From an uncultured Collinsella sp. (GTDB lineage: Bacteria > Actinomycetota > Coriobacteriia > Coriobacteriales > Coriobacteriaceae): DNA of 27,052 nt. The notes below the pieces were generated by a model. That model made no database searches and was not told where the DNA came from. It was given only the letters and a program-made list of their open reading frames with translations. Where the stretch lies: assembly GCA_902490365.1 (NCBI GenBank), contig CABUDQ010000031.1, positions 1 to 27,052 of the forward strand, read 5' to 3'. Shown one piece after another: positions 1 to 7,882 of this stretch (positions within the stretch are counted from its first letter, which is position 1; every line of letters starts with the position of its first letter). Position numbers and translations under genes: made by a program.

Positions 1-651
1 CTCGCCGACCGCCAGGACTACGAAGTCGAGCTCGCGACGCTCGCCGAACGTGCCCGCATCGCGCGCGAAATCCACGATAACGTGGGCCACCAGCTCACGC
101 GCGCTTCGCTTCAAACCGAAGCCCTGCGCGTGGTCCATGCCAACGAGCCCGGCGTTGCCGCCGATTTCGCCGACGTCAAATACACCGTTGACGAGGCGCT
201 CCAGCTCGTGCGCGCCAGCGTCCACGCGCTCAACGACAATGCGACCAACCTCTCCGTGCAGCTCGAACGCATCGTTGAAGGCGCGCGCTCGGACAGCGGT
301 CCGCAGATTGAGCTTGAGGTTTTGGCCGAGCATGCGCCCGCCAACGTCGCCAGCTGCTTTGCGGCGGTCCTGCGCGAAGCGCTCTCCAACACCATGCGCC
401 ACGCTTGCGCCCAGACCGTCACCGTACGATGCATGGAGCATCCGTCGTTTTACCAGCTCATCGTTACCGACGATGGCGTGGGCGGGGTCCAAGCAATCGG
501 CCGTGGCGCCGCGGAGGGCATGGGGCTCGCCTCCATGCGCGAGCGCATCGAGGCGCTTGGCGGCACCTTCACCGCCGGTCCGCGCGCCGGCGCCGGCGGC
601 TGGCGGGTGTTTGCCACCGTTCCCAAACAGCAAGGAGATGAGGACCGATGA
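1..651 (+). CDS. Sensor histidine kinase, C-terminal part (NarX/DesK type, cut by window start)
   Basis: The frame is open from the first base, so the sensor and membrane part lies outside the window; 216 residues are visible. Visible residues 16-28 carry the HisKA_3 H-box with the phosphoacceptor His at residue 25 (bases 73-75), in the context REIHDNVGH. A HATPase_c domain follows, with an N-box-like REALSNTMRHA, a G1 box DDGVGG and a G2 box GMGLASMRERI. The protein would autophosphorylate on His and pass phosphate to the regulator encoded next. Its stop overlaps the regulator start by four bases (ATGA at 648-651), which implies translational coupling. The internal GTG at base 82 would remove the H-box, so it is not the real start. 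The stimulus cannot be told from this fragment. Confidence 0.93.
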   Translation, partial: LADRQDYEVELATLAERARIAREIHDNVGHQLTRASLQTEALRVVHANEPGVAADFADVKYTVDEALQLVRASVHALNDNATNLSVQLERIVEGARSDSGPQIELEVLAEHAPANVASCFAAVLREALSNTMRHACAQTVTVRCMEHPSFYQLIVTDDGVGGVQAIGRGAAEGMGLASMRERIEALGGTFTAGPRAGAGGWRVFATVPKQQGDEDR

Positions 652-1277
652 GGCTCATCGTTGTCGACGACGACCGTTTGGTAGTCGATTCGCTCAAGAT
701 TATCCTGGGTGCCCAGCCGCAAATCGAGGTGGTGGGCACCGGCGCCAACGGCAACGACGCGGTGGCACTCTACGCCGAACTCGCACCCGATATCGCGCTG
801 CTCGACATTCAGATGCCAGAGCGCGACGGACTTTCGGCGGCACGCGAGATCCTTGAGCGCGACCCTGCGGCGCGCGTGGTGTTTCTGACGACATTCTCGG
901 ATGACGAGTATATCGTGTCGGCGCTCAAGCTGGGCGCCCGCGGCTACCTGATCAAGACCGATGTCGCCGCCATTCCGCCAGCGTTGGCGCAGGTCATGGA
1001 CGGCAAACGCGTGCTCGAGGGTAAGGCGATCGAAGATGTTGACTTTGACGGGATGGGCGACAAGACGGGCACGCCACACCGGCCCGCGGCCTTTGCCGGT
1101 CTGACCGACCGCGAGTTCGAAGTCGCCGAGCTCATCGCCTGCGGCCTCGACAACAAGGAGATTGCCGCCACGGCTTATATGGGAGAAGGCACGGTGCGCA
1201 ACCACATCAGCTCAATCCTAGCCAAAATGGGGCTACGCAACCGCACCCAAATCGCCATCGCCTATCTGCGAGGGTAA
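648..1277 (+). CDS. Response regulator, NarL/LuxR family
   Basis: This is a 209-residue cytoplasmic DNA-binding regulator, the usual length for the family. The receiver domain spans about residues 1-120, with acidic residues D7-D9, phosphoacceptor D53 (LLDIQMP), a T81/T82 switch position and K103 in GYLIKTD. A LuxR-type helix-turn-helix covers about residues 150-207 (LTDREFEVAELIACGL, then KEIA and GTVRNHISSIL). The start is supported by AAGGAG about ten bases upstream and by overlap with the kinase stop. The pair forms a classic two-component system; its targets are unknown. It is the last gene before an 800-bp non-coding repeat array, and no separate intrinsic terminator is evident after it. 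Confidence 0.95.
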   Translation: MRLIVVDDDRLVVDSLKIILGAQPQIEVVGTGANGNDAVALYAELAPDIALLDIQMPERDGLSAAREILERDPAARVVFLTTFSDDEYIVSALKLGARGYLIKTDVAAIPPALAQVMDGKRVLEGKAIEDVDFDGMGDKTGTPHRPAAFAGLTDREFEVAELIACGLDNKEIAATAYMGEGTVRNHISSILAKMGLRNRTQIAIAYLRG

Positions 1278-1337
1278 TTACCCAACGGCCGACCGCTCCG
1301 GCATAGCAAAATGGATGCTACCGATTTAATGCCATAT

Positions 1338-1491
1338 CAAAACTATGCCGGTTTACTACGATGAATCGCCCACCTTCGACCACGGTAAATTGTGCGCTTG
1401 CAAAACCGCAGGTAGAACGCTTGTAATATTTAGAAAAATGCAGTCATGGTCGGAAATGTCGAATTCATCGTAGTAAACCGACATAGTTTTG
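1338..1491. repeat. Palindromic repeat element, copy 1 of 3
   Basis: The outer arms at 1338-1365 and 1464-1491 are 28 nt long and complementary with one mismatch. The arm begins CAAAACTATGCCGG and ends TACTACGATGAA. Inside, a second shorter pairing (CGACCA near 1378, TGGTCG near 1447) encloses a core containing GCAGGTAGAACGC. This core is the reverse complement of the core in copies 2 and 3, so copy 1 lies in the opposite orientation. No plausible coding frame covers the element. It may be a MITE/REPIN-like repeat or a structured RNA. Confidence 0.85.
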
Positions 1492-1582
1492 TTCGGGCGG
1501 CCCTGCACAAGCGCTTCCGCAAGCCTCGCGAGACCAAAATGATCTGCTTTCTTCCGCCCGCGGAGATCGGCTGACGGCGCCC

Positions 1583-1742
1583 GCCACGAAATGGGCCCAT
1601 CTACTACGTTTGACCCGATACCCCTGACCATAGCCGCGTTTCATGAAAAATCGCAGGCGTTCTACCTGCGGTTTTCATTTCACATTACTTGCCGTGGTCG
1701 AGGGCTGCCGCCTAAACATAGTAGATGGGCCCATTTCGTGGC
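1583..1742. repeat. Palindromic repeat element, copy 2 of 3
   Basis: The arms at 1583-1611 and 1714-1742 are 29 nt long and complementary with one mismatch. Their sequence (GCCACGAAATGGGCCC, then ATCTACTACGTTT) is largely unlike the arms of copies 1 and 3. The inner pairing GACCA/TGGTC and the hairpin GCAGGCGTTCTACCTGC, flanked by A and T runs, match the other copies. The preceding linker (1492-1582) and the following linker (1743-1835) are related to each other. Each linker contains a small hairpin framed by TGATC and GATC (1540-1568 and 1779-1808) whose stem sequence differs between linkers. Confidence 0.85.
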
Positions 1743-1835
1743 AGACGGGTCACGCGGCAGCCCTCGCAAGGCAAAAATGATCCGTTTCCCTCTGTCCAAG
1801 GGAGATCAAAGGCTGTTACTGATATGGTGCCATTT

Positions 1836-1989
1836 CAAAACTATGCCGGTTTACGGGGCTAAAGTCGGAGCCCTCATCCATACCCCCTATTTTTGAAAAA
1901 CAGCAAGCAGTCTACCTGCGGTTTTATTATCTTGGTTTTCGATATGGTCGGAGGTTCGCTATCCAGCCCCGTAATCCGGCATAGTTTTG
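1836..1989. repeat. Palindromic repeat element, copy 3 of 3
   Basis: The arms at 1836-1860 and 1965-1989 are 25 nt long and complementary with one mismatch. The outer part (CAAAACTATGCCGG) is shared with copy 1, but the inner part ends ACGGGGCT instead of TACGATGAA, and the opposite arm carries the matching change. The core contains GCAAGCAGTCTACCTGC followed by GGTTTT, and further in ATGGTCGGAGG as in copy 1. With copies 1 and 2 it forms a tandem array of roughly 250-bp period between the response regulator and the hydrogenase operon. Confidence 0.85.
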
Positions 1990-2020
1990 TTCGCGACGGC
2001 CCAACCGCGCGTTTAAGCGC

Positions 2021-2054
2021 GGGGCCGGCGGGGCATTTTTGCCCCGCCGGCCCC
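2021..2054 (-). terminator. Strong GC hairpin after the ech operon
   Basis: A perfect 14-bp stem (2021-2034 with 2041-2054) closes a 6-nt loop, 21 bases past the stop of the last hydrogenase gene. It is the natural candidate for ending the minus-strand operon transcript. There is no clear U-run after the stem on the minus strand, so it may instead act as a 3' stability hairpin. Confidence 0.55.
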
Positions 2055-2075
2055 TATTCCAGTTCTACTCCTGCG

Positions 2076-2417
2076 CTACTCCGGCTTAGTTTCTACCGTG
2101 GGAGTCTTGTCCGCCGCAACTGGAGTGCGGGCGGTGTCCATGCTCAGGCAGTGTTTAGGGCAGCTTTCGATGCACTCGCCGCACACCACGCAGGCGTACG
2201 GGTCGATCGACCACGTTCCGCCCTTGCGATCGACCGCGAGCGCGCCCGCCGGGCAACGCCGCGCGCACATGCCGCAGCAGATGCACACGTCCATGTCGTT
2301 GACGATATGCCCGCGCAAGCGCTCGGGCGCCGTCAGCTTCTCCTGCGGATAGCACACCGTTACCGGCTGCTTGACCATAGAACCCAAGGCCGTCTTGGCA
2401 AATGTCAGTAAACTCAT
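2076..2417 (-). CDS. echF: Ech-type hydrogenase ferredoxin-like subunit (EchF/HycF/NuoI family)
   Basis: This 113-residue polyferredoxin subunit carries two [4Fe-4S] binding motifs, CICCGMCARRCP (about residues 45-56) and CVVCGECIESCP (about residues 75-86). In the family it passes electrons between soluble ferredoxin and the small hydrogenase subunit on the cytoplasmic side of the membrane complex. The tail after residue 95 is polar and Thr/Pro-rich with no motif. The start is supported by AGGTAGG about six bases upstream, inside the end of the large-subunit gene, leaving a 7-bp gap. It is the last gene of the operon, matching the classic echABCDEF order. Confidence 0.92.
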   Translation of the reverse strand: MSLLTFAKTALGSMVKQPVTVCYPQEKLTAPERLRGHIVNDMDVCICCGMCARRCPAGALAVDRKGGTWSIDPYACVVCGECIESCPKHCLSMDTARTPVAADKTPTVETKPE

Positions 2418-2424
2418 GCCGCGC

Positions 2425-3513
2425 CTACCTTTCCGTGCAGCTAATGCAGGGGTCGATGGTCAGGATAATCATGGGCACGTTGGCAAGGAGCACACCCTGC
2501 AGCGCATGCGTCAGACCTGCCAGGTTCTGCGACGTCGGCGTGCGCACGCGGAAGCGGTCCAGGTTCTTGGTGCCGTTGCCGCGCACATAGTAGTACGCCT
2601 CGCCGCGCGGCTGCTCAATCACGACCTCGCCGCGGGCACCGTCGGCCGGCGTGAGCTTGGTGCGCCCGCCGATGCCGTCGTGTGGAATCTTGTCCACAAG
2701 CTCCTTGATGATGCCCATGGCCTGCGTGACCTCGGCGCAACGCACCTGGCAGCGGGCATAGCAGTCGCCGTCGGTCGCCACGATGGGCTCAAACGCGGCC
2801 AGATCCGCATAGGCGCCGTCGCCGAGCATGCGCACGTCGTAATCCACGCCCGAAGCGCGACCGAACGGGCCGACCATCGACAGATCAAGCGCGTCCTTCT
2901 TGCTGATCACGCCCACGCCATGCAGGCGTTCGCCGCAGCTGTCGTCGTCCAAAAACGTATGCACCAGGGCCTCGTAGTCGGGACGCATGGCATCGAGCGT
3001 CTGAGCAATACCCGCCAGCTCGGAGTCCTCGATGTCGTGCTTAAGGCCGCCGACCTCGTTGATCGACAGAATCACGCGGCCGCCGCAGGTGCTCTCAAAG
3101 ATCTTGAGAATCTGCTCGCGCAGGGTCCACGAACGATAGAACAGCGCCTCAAAGCCAAAGGCGTCGGCAAGCAGGCCCAGCCACAGCAAATGCGAGTGAA
3201 CGCGCGAAAGCTCGTGCAGAATGGTGCGAATATACTGCACGCGGCCGGGCACCTCGATGTCAAGCATGCGTTCGCAGGCGCTGGCATAGCCGCAGCTGTG
3301 GCCCACGGCGCAAATGCCGCAGATGCGCTCGGCGATGTAGCCAAACTGATGCATGTCGCGCTTTTCGGTGAGCTTCTCGAGCCCGCGGTGCACAAAGCCG
3401 ATCTGTGGAATTGCCTCGATAACGCGGTCGTCCTCGATCACCAAGTCCAGATGAAGCGGCTCGGGCAGCACCGGGTGCTGCGGTCCAAACGGAATAACGG
3501 AGCGATGTGCCAT
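2425..3513 (-). CDS. echE: Ech-type [NiFe]-hydrogenase large subunit
   Basis: This 362-residue protein is the catalytic subunit that makes or oxidises H2 at the [NiFe] centre. Metal ligands are visible in both signatures: C65 and C68 in ERICGICAVGHS near the N-terminus, and C356 and C359 in DPCISCTER at the extreme C-terminus. The protein stops directly at that motif, so the C-terminal peptide that a maturation protease removes in most [NiFe] hydrogenases is absent, as known for CooH-type group 4 enzymes. Arg stands where the last residue of the usual DPCxxCxxH would be His. The NuoC-like domain fused to this subunit in HycE is a separate gene here, which favours Ech over formate hydrogenlyase. 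AAGGAGG lies about ten bases before the start, in the gap after echD. Confidence 0.95.
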   Translation of the reverse strand: MAHRSVIPFGPQHPVLPEPLHLDLVIEDDRVIEAIPQIGFVHRGLEKLTEKRDMHQFGYIAERICGICAVGHSCGYASACERMLDIEVPGRVQYIRTILHELSRVHSHLLWLGLLADAFGFEALFYRSWTLREQILKIFESTCGGRVILSINEVGGLKHDIEDSELAGIAQTLDAMRPDYEALVHTFLDDDSCGERLHGVGVISKKDALDLSMVGPFGRASGVDYDVRMLGDGAYADLAAFEPIVATDGDCYARCQVRCAEVTQAMGIIKELVDKIPHDGIGGRTKLTPADGARGEVVIEQPRGEAYYYVRGNGTKNLDRFRVRTPTSQNLAGLTHALQGVLLANVPMIILTIDPCISCTER

Positions 3514-3518
3514 GGGCC

Positions 3519-4235
3519 TTACGCCTCCTTTTTCTGCTTGTCGCGGGCGGCCTTGGCGGCAAGCGCCGCGCGGACCTTGGCCGCTTTCTCAGGATCCATG
3601 GCGGCGAGCTTTGCCTCCATCTCGGCGGCCTTGAGCGCCGCCTTCGCAGCAGCCCCATCGTGCTGAGCATCGGAGCCGGCAGCCGCAGCGGGCTGAGCAG
3701 CGGCGCCCGCGGCATCGCCGGCGCCCGCAACGCCCTCCCCTGCAGCAGCCGCGGCAGCGGCGGCCTTCTCGGCTGCGGCCTTGCGCGCCTTGGCCTCGGC
3801 GGCAGCGCGGACCTTCATGGCCTTCTCGCGCGCAGCCTTGACCTCGGGCGTGATGACGCTCATGGGCTCAGCAGTCGAGACCTGGTAGAAAAAGCCCTTA
3901 AAGTCGATCTGCATGTCGGTGATGGCAAGCCCAAACAGATCGTGTGCCTCGTTCTCAAACGGGAACACCGCCGGATAGTACGAGCTGATGGACGGAATCT
4001 CCTGATACTGTTCGATGCCCTCAACCACCAGGTTCTCGATCGCATAGCTGCCGTCCTGAGCGATCTGCTCCTGTGCAGCACGAACGTTGATAAACGTATA
4101 GACCAAGCGATACGAGCCGTCGTCGACGTTGCGCTCGGCGTGCATTTGCACAAAGCGCGCACCGACGCCCTTGAGCGCCTGGACATGCGACAGGAGCTCG
4201 TCGATCCCAACGGTGGTATAGATAGCCTTTTGCAT
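3519..4235 (-). CDS. echD: Ech-type hydrogenase NuoC-like subunit (EchD) with long Ala-rich tail
   Basis: Residues 1 to about 125 resemble the 30-kDa NuoC/EchD subunit, including the family hallmark YPAVFPFENEAHDLFGL near residues 87-103; its role is structural, at the base of the peripheral arm. From about residue 130 to the end at 238 the protein becomes a low-complexity Ala/Lys/Glu/Gly tail with poly-Ala runs and coiled-coil-like stretches. This nearly doubles the length expected for EchD. AAAGGAGG sits seven bases before the ATG, and the start shares one base with the stop of echC (TAATG), so translation is coupled. The function of the tail is unknown. Confidence 0.9.
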   Translation of the reverse strand: MQKAIYTTVGIDELLSHVQALKGVGARFVQMHAERNVDDGSYRLVYTFINVRAAQEQIAQDGSYAIENLVVEGIEQYQEIPSISSYYPAVFPFENEAHDLFGLAITDMQIDFKGFFYQVSTAEPMSVITPEVKAAREKAMKVRAAAEAKARKAAAEKAAAAAAAAGEGVAGAGDAAGAAAQPAAAAGSDAQHDGAAAKAALKAAEMEAKLAAMDPEKAAKVRAALAAKAARDKQKKEA

Positions 4236-4807
4236 TACTCGGCCTCCTTTGCAGCGACGGACGCGGCGGGCGTCCCAGTGGGCGTGTCGCCGGCCCCCGC
4301 GGCCACAAACCCGTCCTCGCCCAGTTCAACGCCACCGTCCCAGGTGGCGGCGCCGCCCACGGTGAGCGGATCGCCACCGGCGCGCATCACGGCCTCCTTC
4401 TGGTCCAGGATGCCGCACGCCTCCACGATGGCATCGATCACGGTCTCGGGGCGAATGGCGCACCCGGGCGCGTACACGTCCACGGGAATCGCGCGGTCCA
4501 CGCCGCCGATCACGTTGTAGGCATCGCGGAACACGCCGCCCGAGCACGCACAGATGCCGCACGCCACCACACACTTGGGCTCGAGCATCTGGTTGTAAAT
4601 TTGGCGCACGATGGGCAGGTTCTGGGCATTGACCGACCCCGTCACCAAAAAGATATCCGCATGCTTGGGGTTGCCGGTGTTGACCACGCCAAAGCGCTCC
4701 GCATCGAACAGCGGCGTGAGCGAGGCCAGCACCTCGATATCGCATCCGTTGCAGCTCGAGCCGTCGTAATGAATAACCCACGGCGAGCGCGACATTTTAT
4801 GATCCAT
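4235..4807 (-). CDS. echC: Ech-type hydrogenase small subunit (EchC/NuoB family)
   Basis: This 190-residue electron-transfer subunit holds the [4Fe-4S] cluster nearest the [NiFe] site. Likely ligands are C19 and C22 (SSCNGCDIE), C86 (GICACSGG, aligned by its GG with GACANSGG of NuoB) and C116 (APGCAIRP). The core ends near residue 145; the remaining ~45 residues are a Gly/Ala/Thr-rich tail without recognised motifs. AGGAGG is placed eight bases before the start at 4807. The gene begins 12 bp after the echA-echB fusion and overlaps echD by one base, consistent with one transcript and stoichiometric expression. Confidence 0.94.
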   Translation of the reverse strand: MDHKMSRSPWVIHYDGSSCNGCDIEVLASLTPLFDAERFGVVNTGNPKHADIFLVTGSVNAQNLPIVRQIYNQMLEPKCVVACGICACSGGVFRDAYNVIGGVDRAIPVDVYAPGCAIRPETVIDAIVEACGILDQKEAVMRAGGDPLTVGGAATWDGGVELGEDGFVAAGAGDTPTGTPAASVAAKEAE

Positions 4808-4819
4808 GGATGCCGCCTC

Positions 4820-7702
4820 CTAAATAAACACGTCGACGAGGATGGGCATAAGGTTGAGCAGGCCAAACACCAGCGCCACGCCCCAGCCGAGCTTAAAGCA
4901 GCTGCGCCAGGTGCTGCGTGCGAAGGTGTTGTCGATCAGCACCTCGACAAAATACGTCGCGGCCATCACGACCAGGGCTACGACCCAGCTCACCGGGTTG
5001 TCCCAAACAAAGAACATGCCCACCCACATCAAAAACAGCACGGTCTCACACCAGTGCATAAGGGTCATCTTGGCCAGCGTGCCGCCGCTCATCTCGGTGG
5101 CGACGCCCTGGACAATCTCCTGATGCGCGTGATGCGAGTACGAAAGGTCGAACGGCGACTTGCGTAGCTTGATGGTGAGCACCGCAAGCAGCGCCAAGAA
5201 AATGGGCGCGCTGTACACGATGATGGGCGCCGACTGTCCGGTCACGGCGATGGAATCAAAGCTATCGGTGGCAAGGTACAGGCCCACGCTCATCAGCAAA
5301 ACGGCGGGCTCGTAGCTCATGACCTGCAGCAACTCGCGGTCGGCACCGACCTGGGCAAACGGGCTTTGCGTCGAGGCGGACGCCAGCACCACAAAGATCG
5401 CGGCGAGCGTAACCATAAAAGCGCACAGCAGCGTGTTGGAGCCCGACACAAAGATGCCGCCGCCCACGACGGTAAAGATGAGCGCGCACGCCATATAGGT
5501 ATCGTCCATGGTGTTTACGCTGGCAGGGGCCTTGCGCAGCAGCTTGGCAACGTCGTAGAAGGGCTGCAGCAGGCGCGGGCCCACGCGGCCCTGCATGCGA
5601 GCCGAAAGTTTGCGGTCGATGCCGTCGATCAAGCCGCCCGCAAGCGGCGCCAGCAAGGCAAACGCCACGGTGCCAATAAAGATGCCCACGACGCCCGAAC
5701 CTTCGAAATACTTGCCGCGCAGCACCGAGGGCGCGCTCATGGCAAGCCGCTCGGGCCCAATCCATGCGCAACACAGCAGCGCAAACAAGATAATGCTGCA
5801 GCATACGACGCTACCCGCGGGGCCAATACGCTTCTCGCCAAGGGCGTCCTCCGAGTACCAATTGCGCTTTTCGGCCTTCACCTCGTGTCCCATCGAGCCG
5901 CGGAAATGGCGATATTTGTCGGTTCCCACGCCCGAAAGGTACACGTTGACGTGCGGTTTGTTGCTCACGCGGAATGACGTCAGCAGCACCACGGCGATAA
6001 AAGCCACGATAACCACCATCAGATACATGGCGTCCTTGCCAATAACGTACGGCACGCGGCCAAACACCATGGCCAAGTAAGGCGACACCAGACCGCTCGA
6101 GATAACCGGAAACGCCACGCAGCACAGAATCAGCAGCGCGGCGATGGTGTTGAGGGCCATCCATTCGGTCTTATGGACATTGACCTCAACGTTTTGAGCC
6201 GTGGGGTCGACGCCCGAAAGCTTGGCAAGCCACTTGCCCCAGAAGTAAAACGTCGCGGCCGAGCCAAAGGCAAGCACCATGATCATGAGCACGTTGCCGG
6301 TCTGCGCAAACGCCACCAGGGCGCCCCACTTGGACACGAGCATGCCAAACGGCGCCACAAACATGCCCATAATGCCCAGCATCATCAGACGCGTCAGGTG
6401 CGGCATGCGGCTGAACATGCCGTCCATGTCCTCGATATTGCGGCTGCCGATATGATGCTCGGCCGTGCCCACGCACAGGAACAGCAGCGACTTGGCCACC
6501 GTGTGGAACAAGATCAGGAAGATGGCCGCCCATACGGCCTCGGGCGCGCCGACACCCAAGCAGGCACTGATGAGGCCCAAGTTGGAAATGGTGGAGTACG
6601 CGAGCACGCGTTTGGCGTTGCTCTGCGAGATGGCCATGAGTGCAGCGAGCAAAAACGTGATGGCACCCACACTCGTGACCATAAAGCCGGTCACGGGGTA
6701 GATGGCATAGAGTGGGCTCAGCTTGACCATCAGGAACACGCCGGCTTTGACCATGGTTGACGAGTGCAGCAGGGCGCTCGTGGGAGTGGGTGCAACCATG
6801 GCACCCAACAGCCAAGTGTGGAACGGCATCTGTGCGGCCTTGGTGAGCGCGGCGAGCGACAACAGGATGACCGGCATCACCAGCAGCGCGGACTGCGCGG
6901 TTCCGGTGCCGGAAAGCTCGATCATGCCCGAGATGGTCAGCGGCATGCCGTTAACGTGCAGATACATAAGTCCGGCCAAAAACGCGATGCCGCCCAGCAT
7001 GTTGAGGATGATTTGGGTAAAGGCGTTCTTGATGGCCTCGGGCGTACGCGTGTAGCCAATCATAAGGAACGAACACACGGTGGTGATTTCCCAGCCGCAG
7101 AACAGCCACTCAAGGTTGTCGCTCGTCACGATGACGAACATGGCCGAGAGGAACAGGAACATGAGCGCCAGGAACTGCGGGCGACGGTCGGGCGCGGTCT
7201 GCCCGCGCAGCGCGGCCTCGTGCTCGTCATGGGCCTGGAAGTCCTTCATGTAGCCCAGGGCATACAAGCAGATTAGACTGCCAACGATGCCGACGGCGAG
7301 GACCATGATCACGCTCATGTAGTCCAGGTAGAGTGGCGTTGCCGTGACGGCTTCGGCCGCGGGCAGCGTCATGGCTGCAAAGGCGAGCGAGCCCACCAGC
7401 TGGACTATGCCGAGCACCGTGGTGAGCGCGTTCCTATATTTGTACGCGTTGTACAGGATGACAGCGCACAGGATGACGTCGATAACGGAACTGATGATCG
7501 AGAGCACATGCGAGGTGCCGGGGGCAACCTCAAAGCTCTGCGGACCCGTGCCAAAAAACATGACGGCGACTACAACTGTCACCGCCATAATAATGCCGGA
7601 GCCTATGAGCCCCGCCGCATCGCGGGCGCGGTCACCGCGCGCGAGCAGCATGCCCAGCGCCGGTACCAGCGGAAACAGGGTAAGGAAATACAGTAGCGTC
7701 AT
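4820..7702 (-). CDS. echAB: Ech-type hydrogenase membrane subunits EchA and EchB fused in one polypeptide
   Basis: The 960-residue polytopic membrane protein has two parts. Residues 1 to about 640 are a NuoL/NuoM/EchA-type ion pump subunit. They show the key Glu E205 in GWEITTVCSFLMIGY, Lys K288 in TKAAQMPFHTWLLGAM, K319 in STMVKAGVFLM, and H400 with K404 in LFHTVAKSLLFL. Residues about 660-960 are a NuoH/HycD/EchB-type subunit with GGLIDGIDRKLSARMQGRVG (689-708), GPRLLQPFYDVAKLL next to it, and a later IKLRKSPFDLSYSHHAHQE. In typical ech or hyc operons these are two genes; here the frame runs through without a stop. GGGGGAG lies just upstream of the ATG. It is the first gene of the hydrogenase operon and would translocate H+ or Na+ when H2 is formed from ferredoxin. 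Confidence 0.93.
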   Translation of the reverse strand: MTLLYFLTLFPLVPALGMLLARGDRARDAAGLIGSGIIMAVTVVVAVMFFGTGPQSFEVAPGTSHVLSIISSVIDVILCAVILYNAYKYRNALTTVLGIVQLVGSLAFAAMTLPAAEAVTATPLYLDYMSVIMVLAVGIVGSLICLYALGYMKDFQAHDEHEAALRGQTAPDRRPQFLALMFLFLSAMFVIVTSDNLEWLFCGWEITTVCSFLMIGYTRTPEAIKNAFTQIILNMLGGIAFLAGLMYLHVNGMPLTISGMIELSGTGTAQSALLVMPVILLSLAALTKAAQMPFHTWLLGAMVAPTPTSALLHSSTMVKAGVFLMVKLSPLYAIYPVTGFMVTSVGAITFLLAALMAISQSNAKRVLAYSTISNLGLISACLGVGAPEAVWAAIFLILFHTVAKSLLFLCVGTAEHHIGSRNIEDMDGMFSRMPHLTRLMMLGIMGMFVAPFGMLVSKWGALVAFAQTGNVLMIMVLAFGSAATFYFWGKWLAKLSGVDPTAQNVEVNVHKTEWMALNTIAALLILCCVAFPVISSGLVSPYLAMVFGRVPYVIGKDAMYLMVVIVAFIAVVLLTSFRVSNKPHVNVYLSGVGTDKYRHFRGSMGHEVKAEKRNWYSEDALGEKRIGPAGSVVCCSIILFALLCCAWIGPERLAMSAPSVLRGKYFEGSGVVGIFIGTVAFALLAPLAGGLIDGIDRKLSARMQGRVGPRLLQPFYDVAKLLRKAPASVNTMDDTYMACALIFTVVGGGIFVSGSNTLLCAFMVTLAAIFVVLASASTQSPFAQVGADRELLQVMSYEPAVLLMSVGLYLATDSFDSIAVTGQSAPIIVYSAPIFLALLAVLTIKLRKSPFDLSYSHHAHQEIVQGVATEMSGGTLAKMTLMHWCETVLFLMWVGMFFVWDNPVSWVVALVVMAATYFVEVLIDNTFARSTWRSCFKLGWGVALVFGLLNLMPILVDVFI

Positions 7703-7882
7703 ACCATCACTCCCCCATGCTAAAACGCTGCAATTGTTTAACGTTATAGCTCAATTGAGGAGTAGCGGCGGCGGGTTTTCGGTCAACTGGGGAGTTTTAG
7801 GCGTACGGGGTAAGGGCACGCCCGCATTGGAGCAGAGGGGCGGCAAGAAAAATGCGCCCCTGTGGGTGCACCATCCCGTTTG
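7703..7882 (-). other. Intergenic region before the ech operon, with a hairpin
   Basis: This 180-bp gap holds a 7-bp inverted repeat (7836-7842 with 7855-7861, AGGGGCG and its complement, 12-nt loop) shortly after the stop of the helix-turn-helix gene. It may be a weak terminator, though no T-run follows it. Closer to the ech start the sequence turns AT-rich, and TATAAC is seen on the minus strand around 7740-7747. No convincing -35 box at normal spacing was found, so any promoter call is tentative. Confidence 0.3.

Noticed and set aside
1338..1989. Retron non-coding RNA
   Set aside because: Inverted arms recall retron ends, but no reverse transcriptase gene is near and three tandem copies would be atypical.
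1356..2411. Frames at 1356-1631, 1591-1896 and 1893-2411
   Set aside because: They run across the palindromic repeats or antisense to echF and have no protein-like features; the non-coding repeats explain the sequence better.
2371..3666. 431-codon plus-strand frame across the hydrogenase large subunit
   Set aside because: It is a shadow frame opposite echE, which has clear metal-binding motifs; the frame itself shows no recognisable domain.
2076..7702. Formate hydrogenlyase (hyc/hyf) operon
   Set aside because: No formate dehydrogenase gene is present, the NuoC-like domain is separate from the large subunit, and the order matches echABCDEF.
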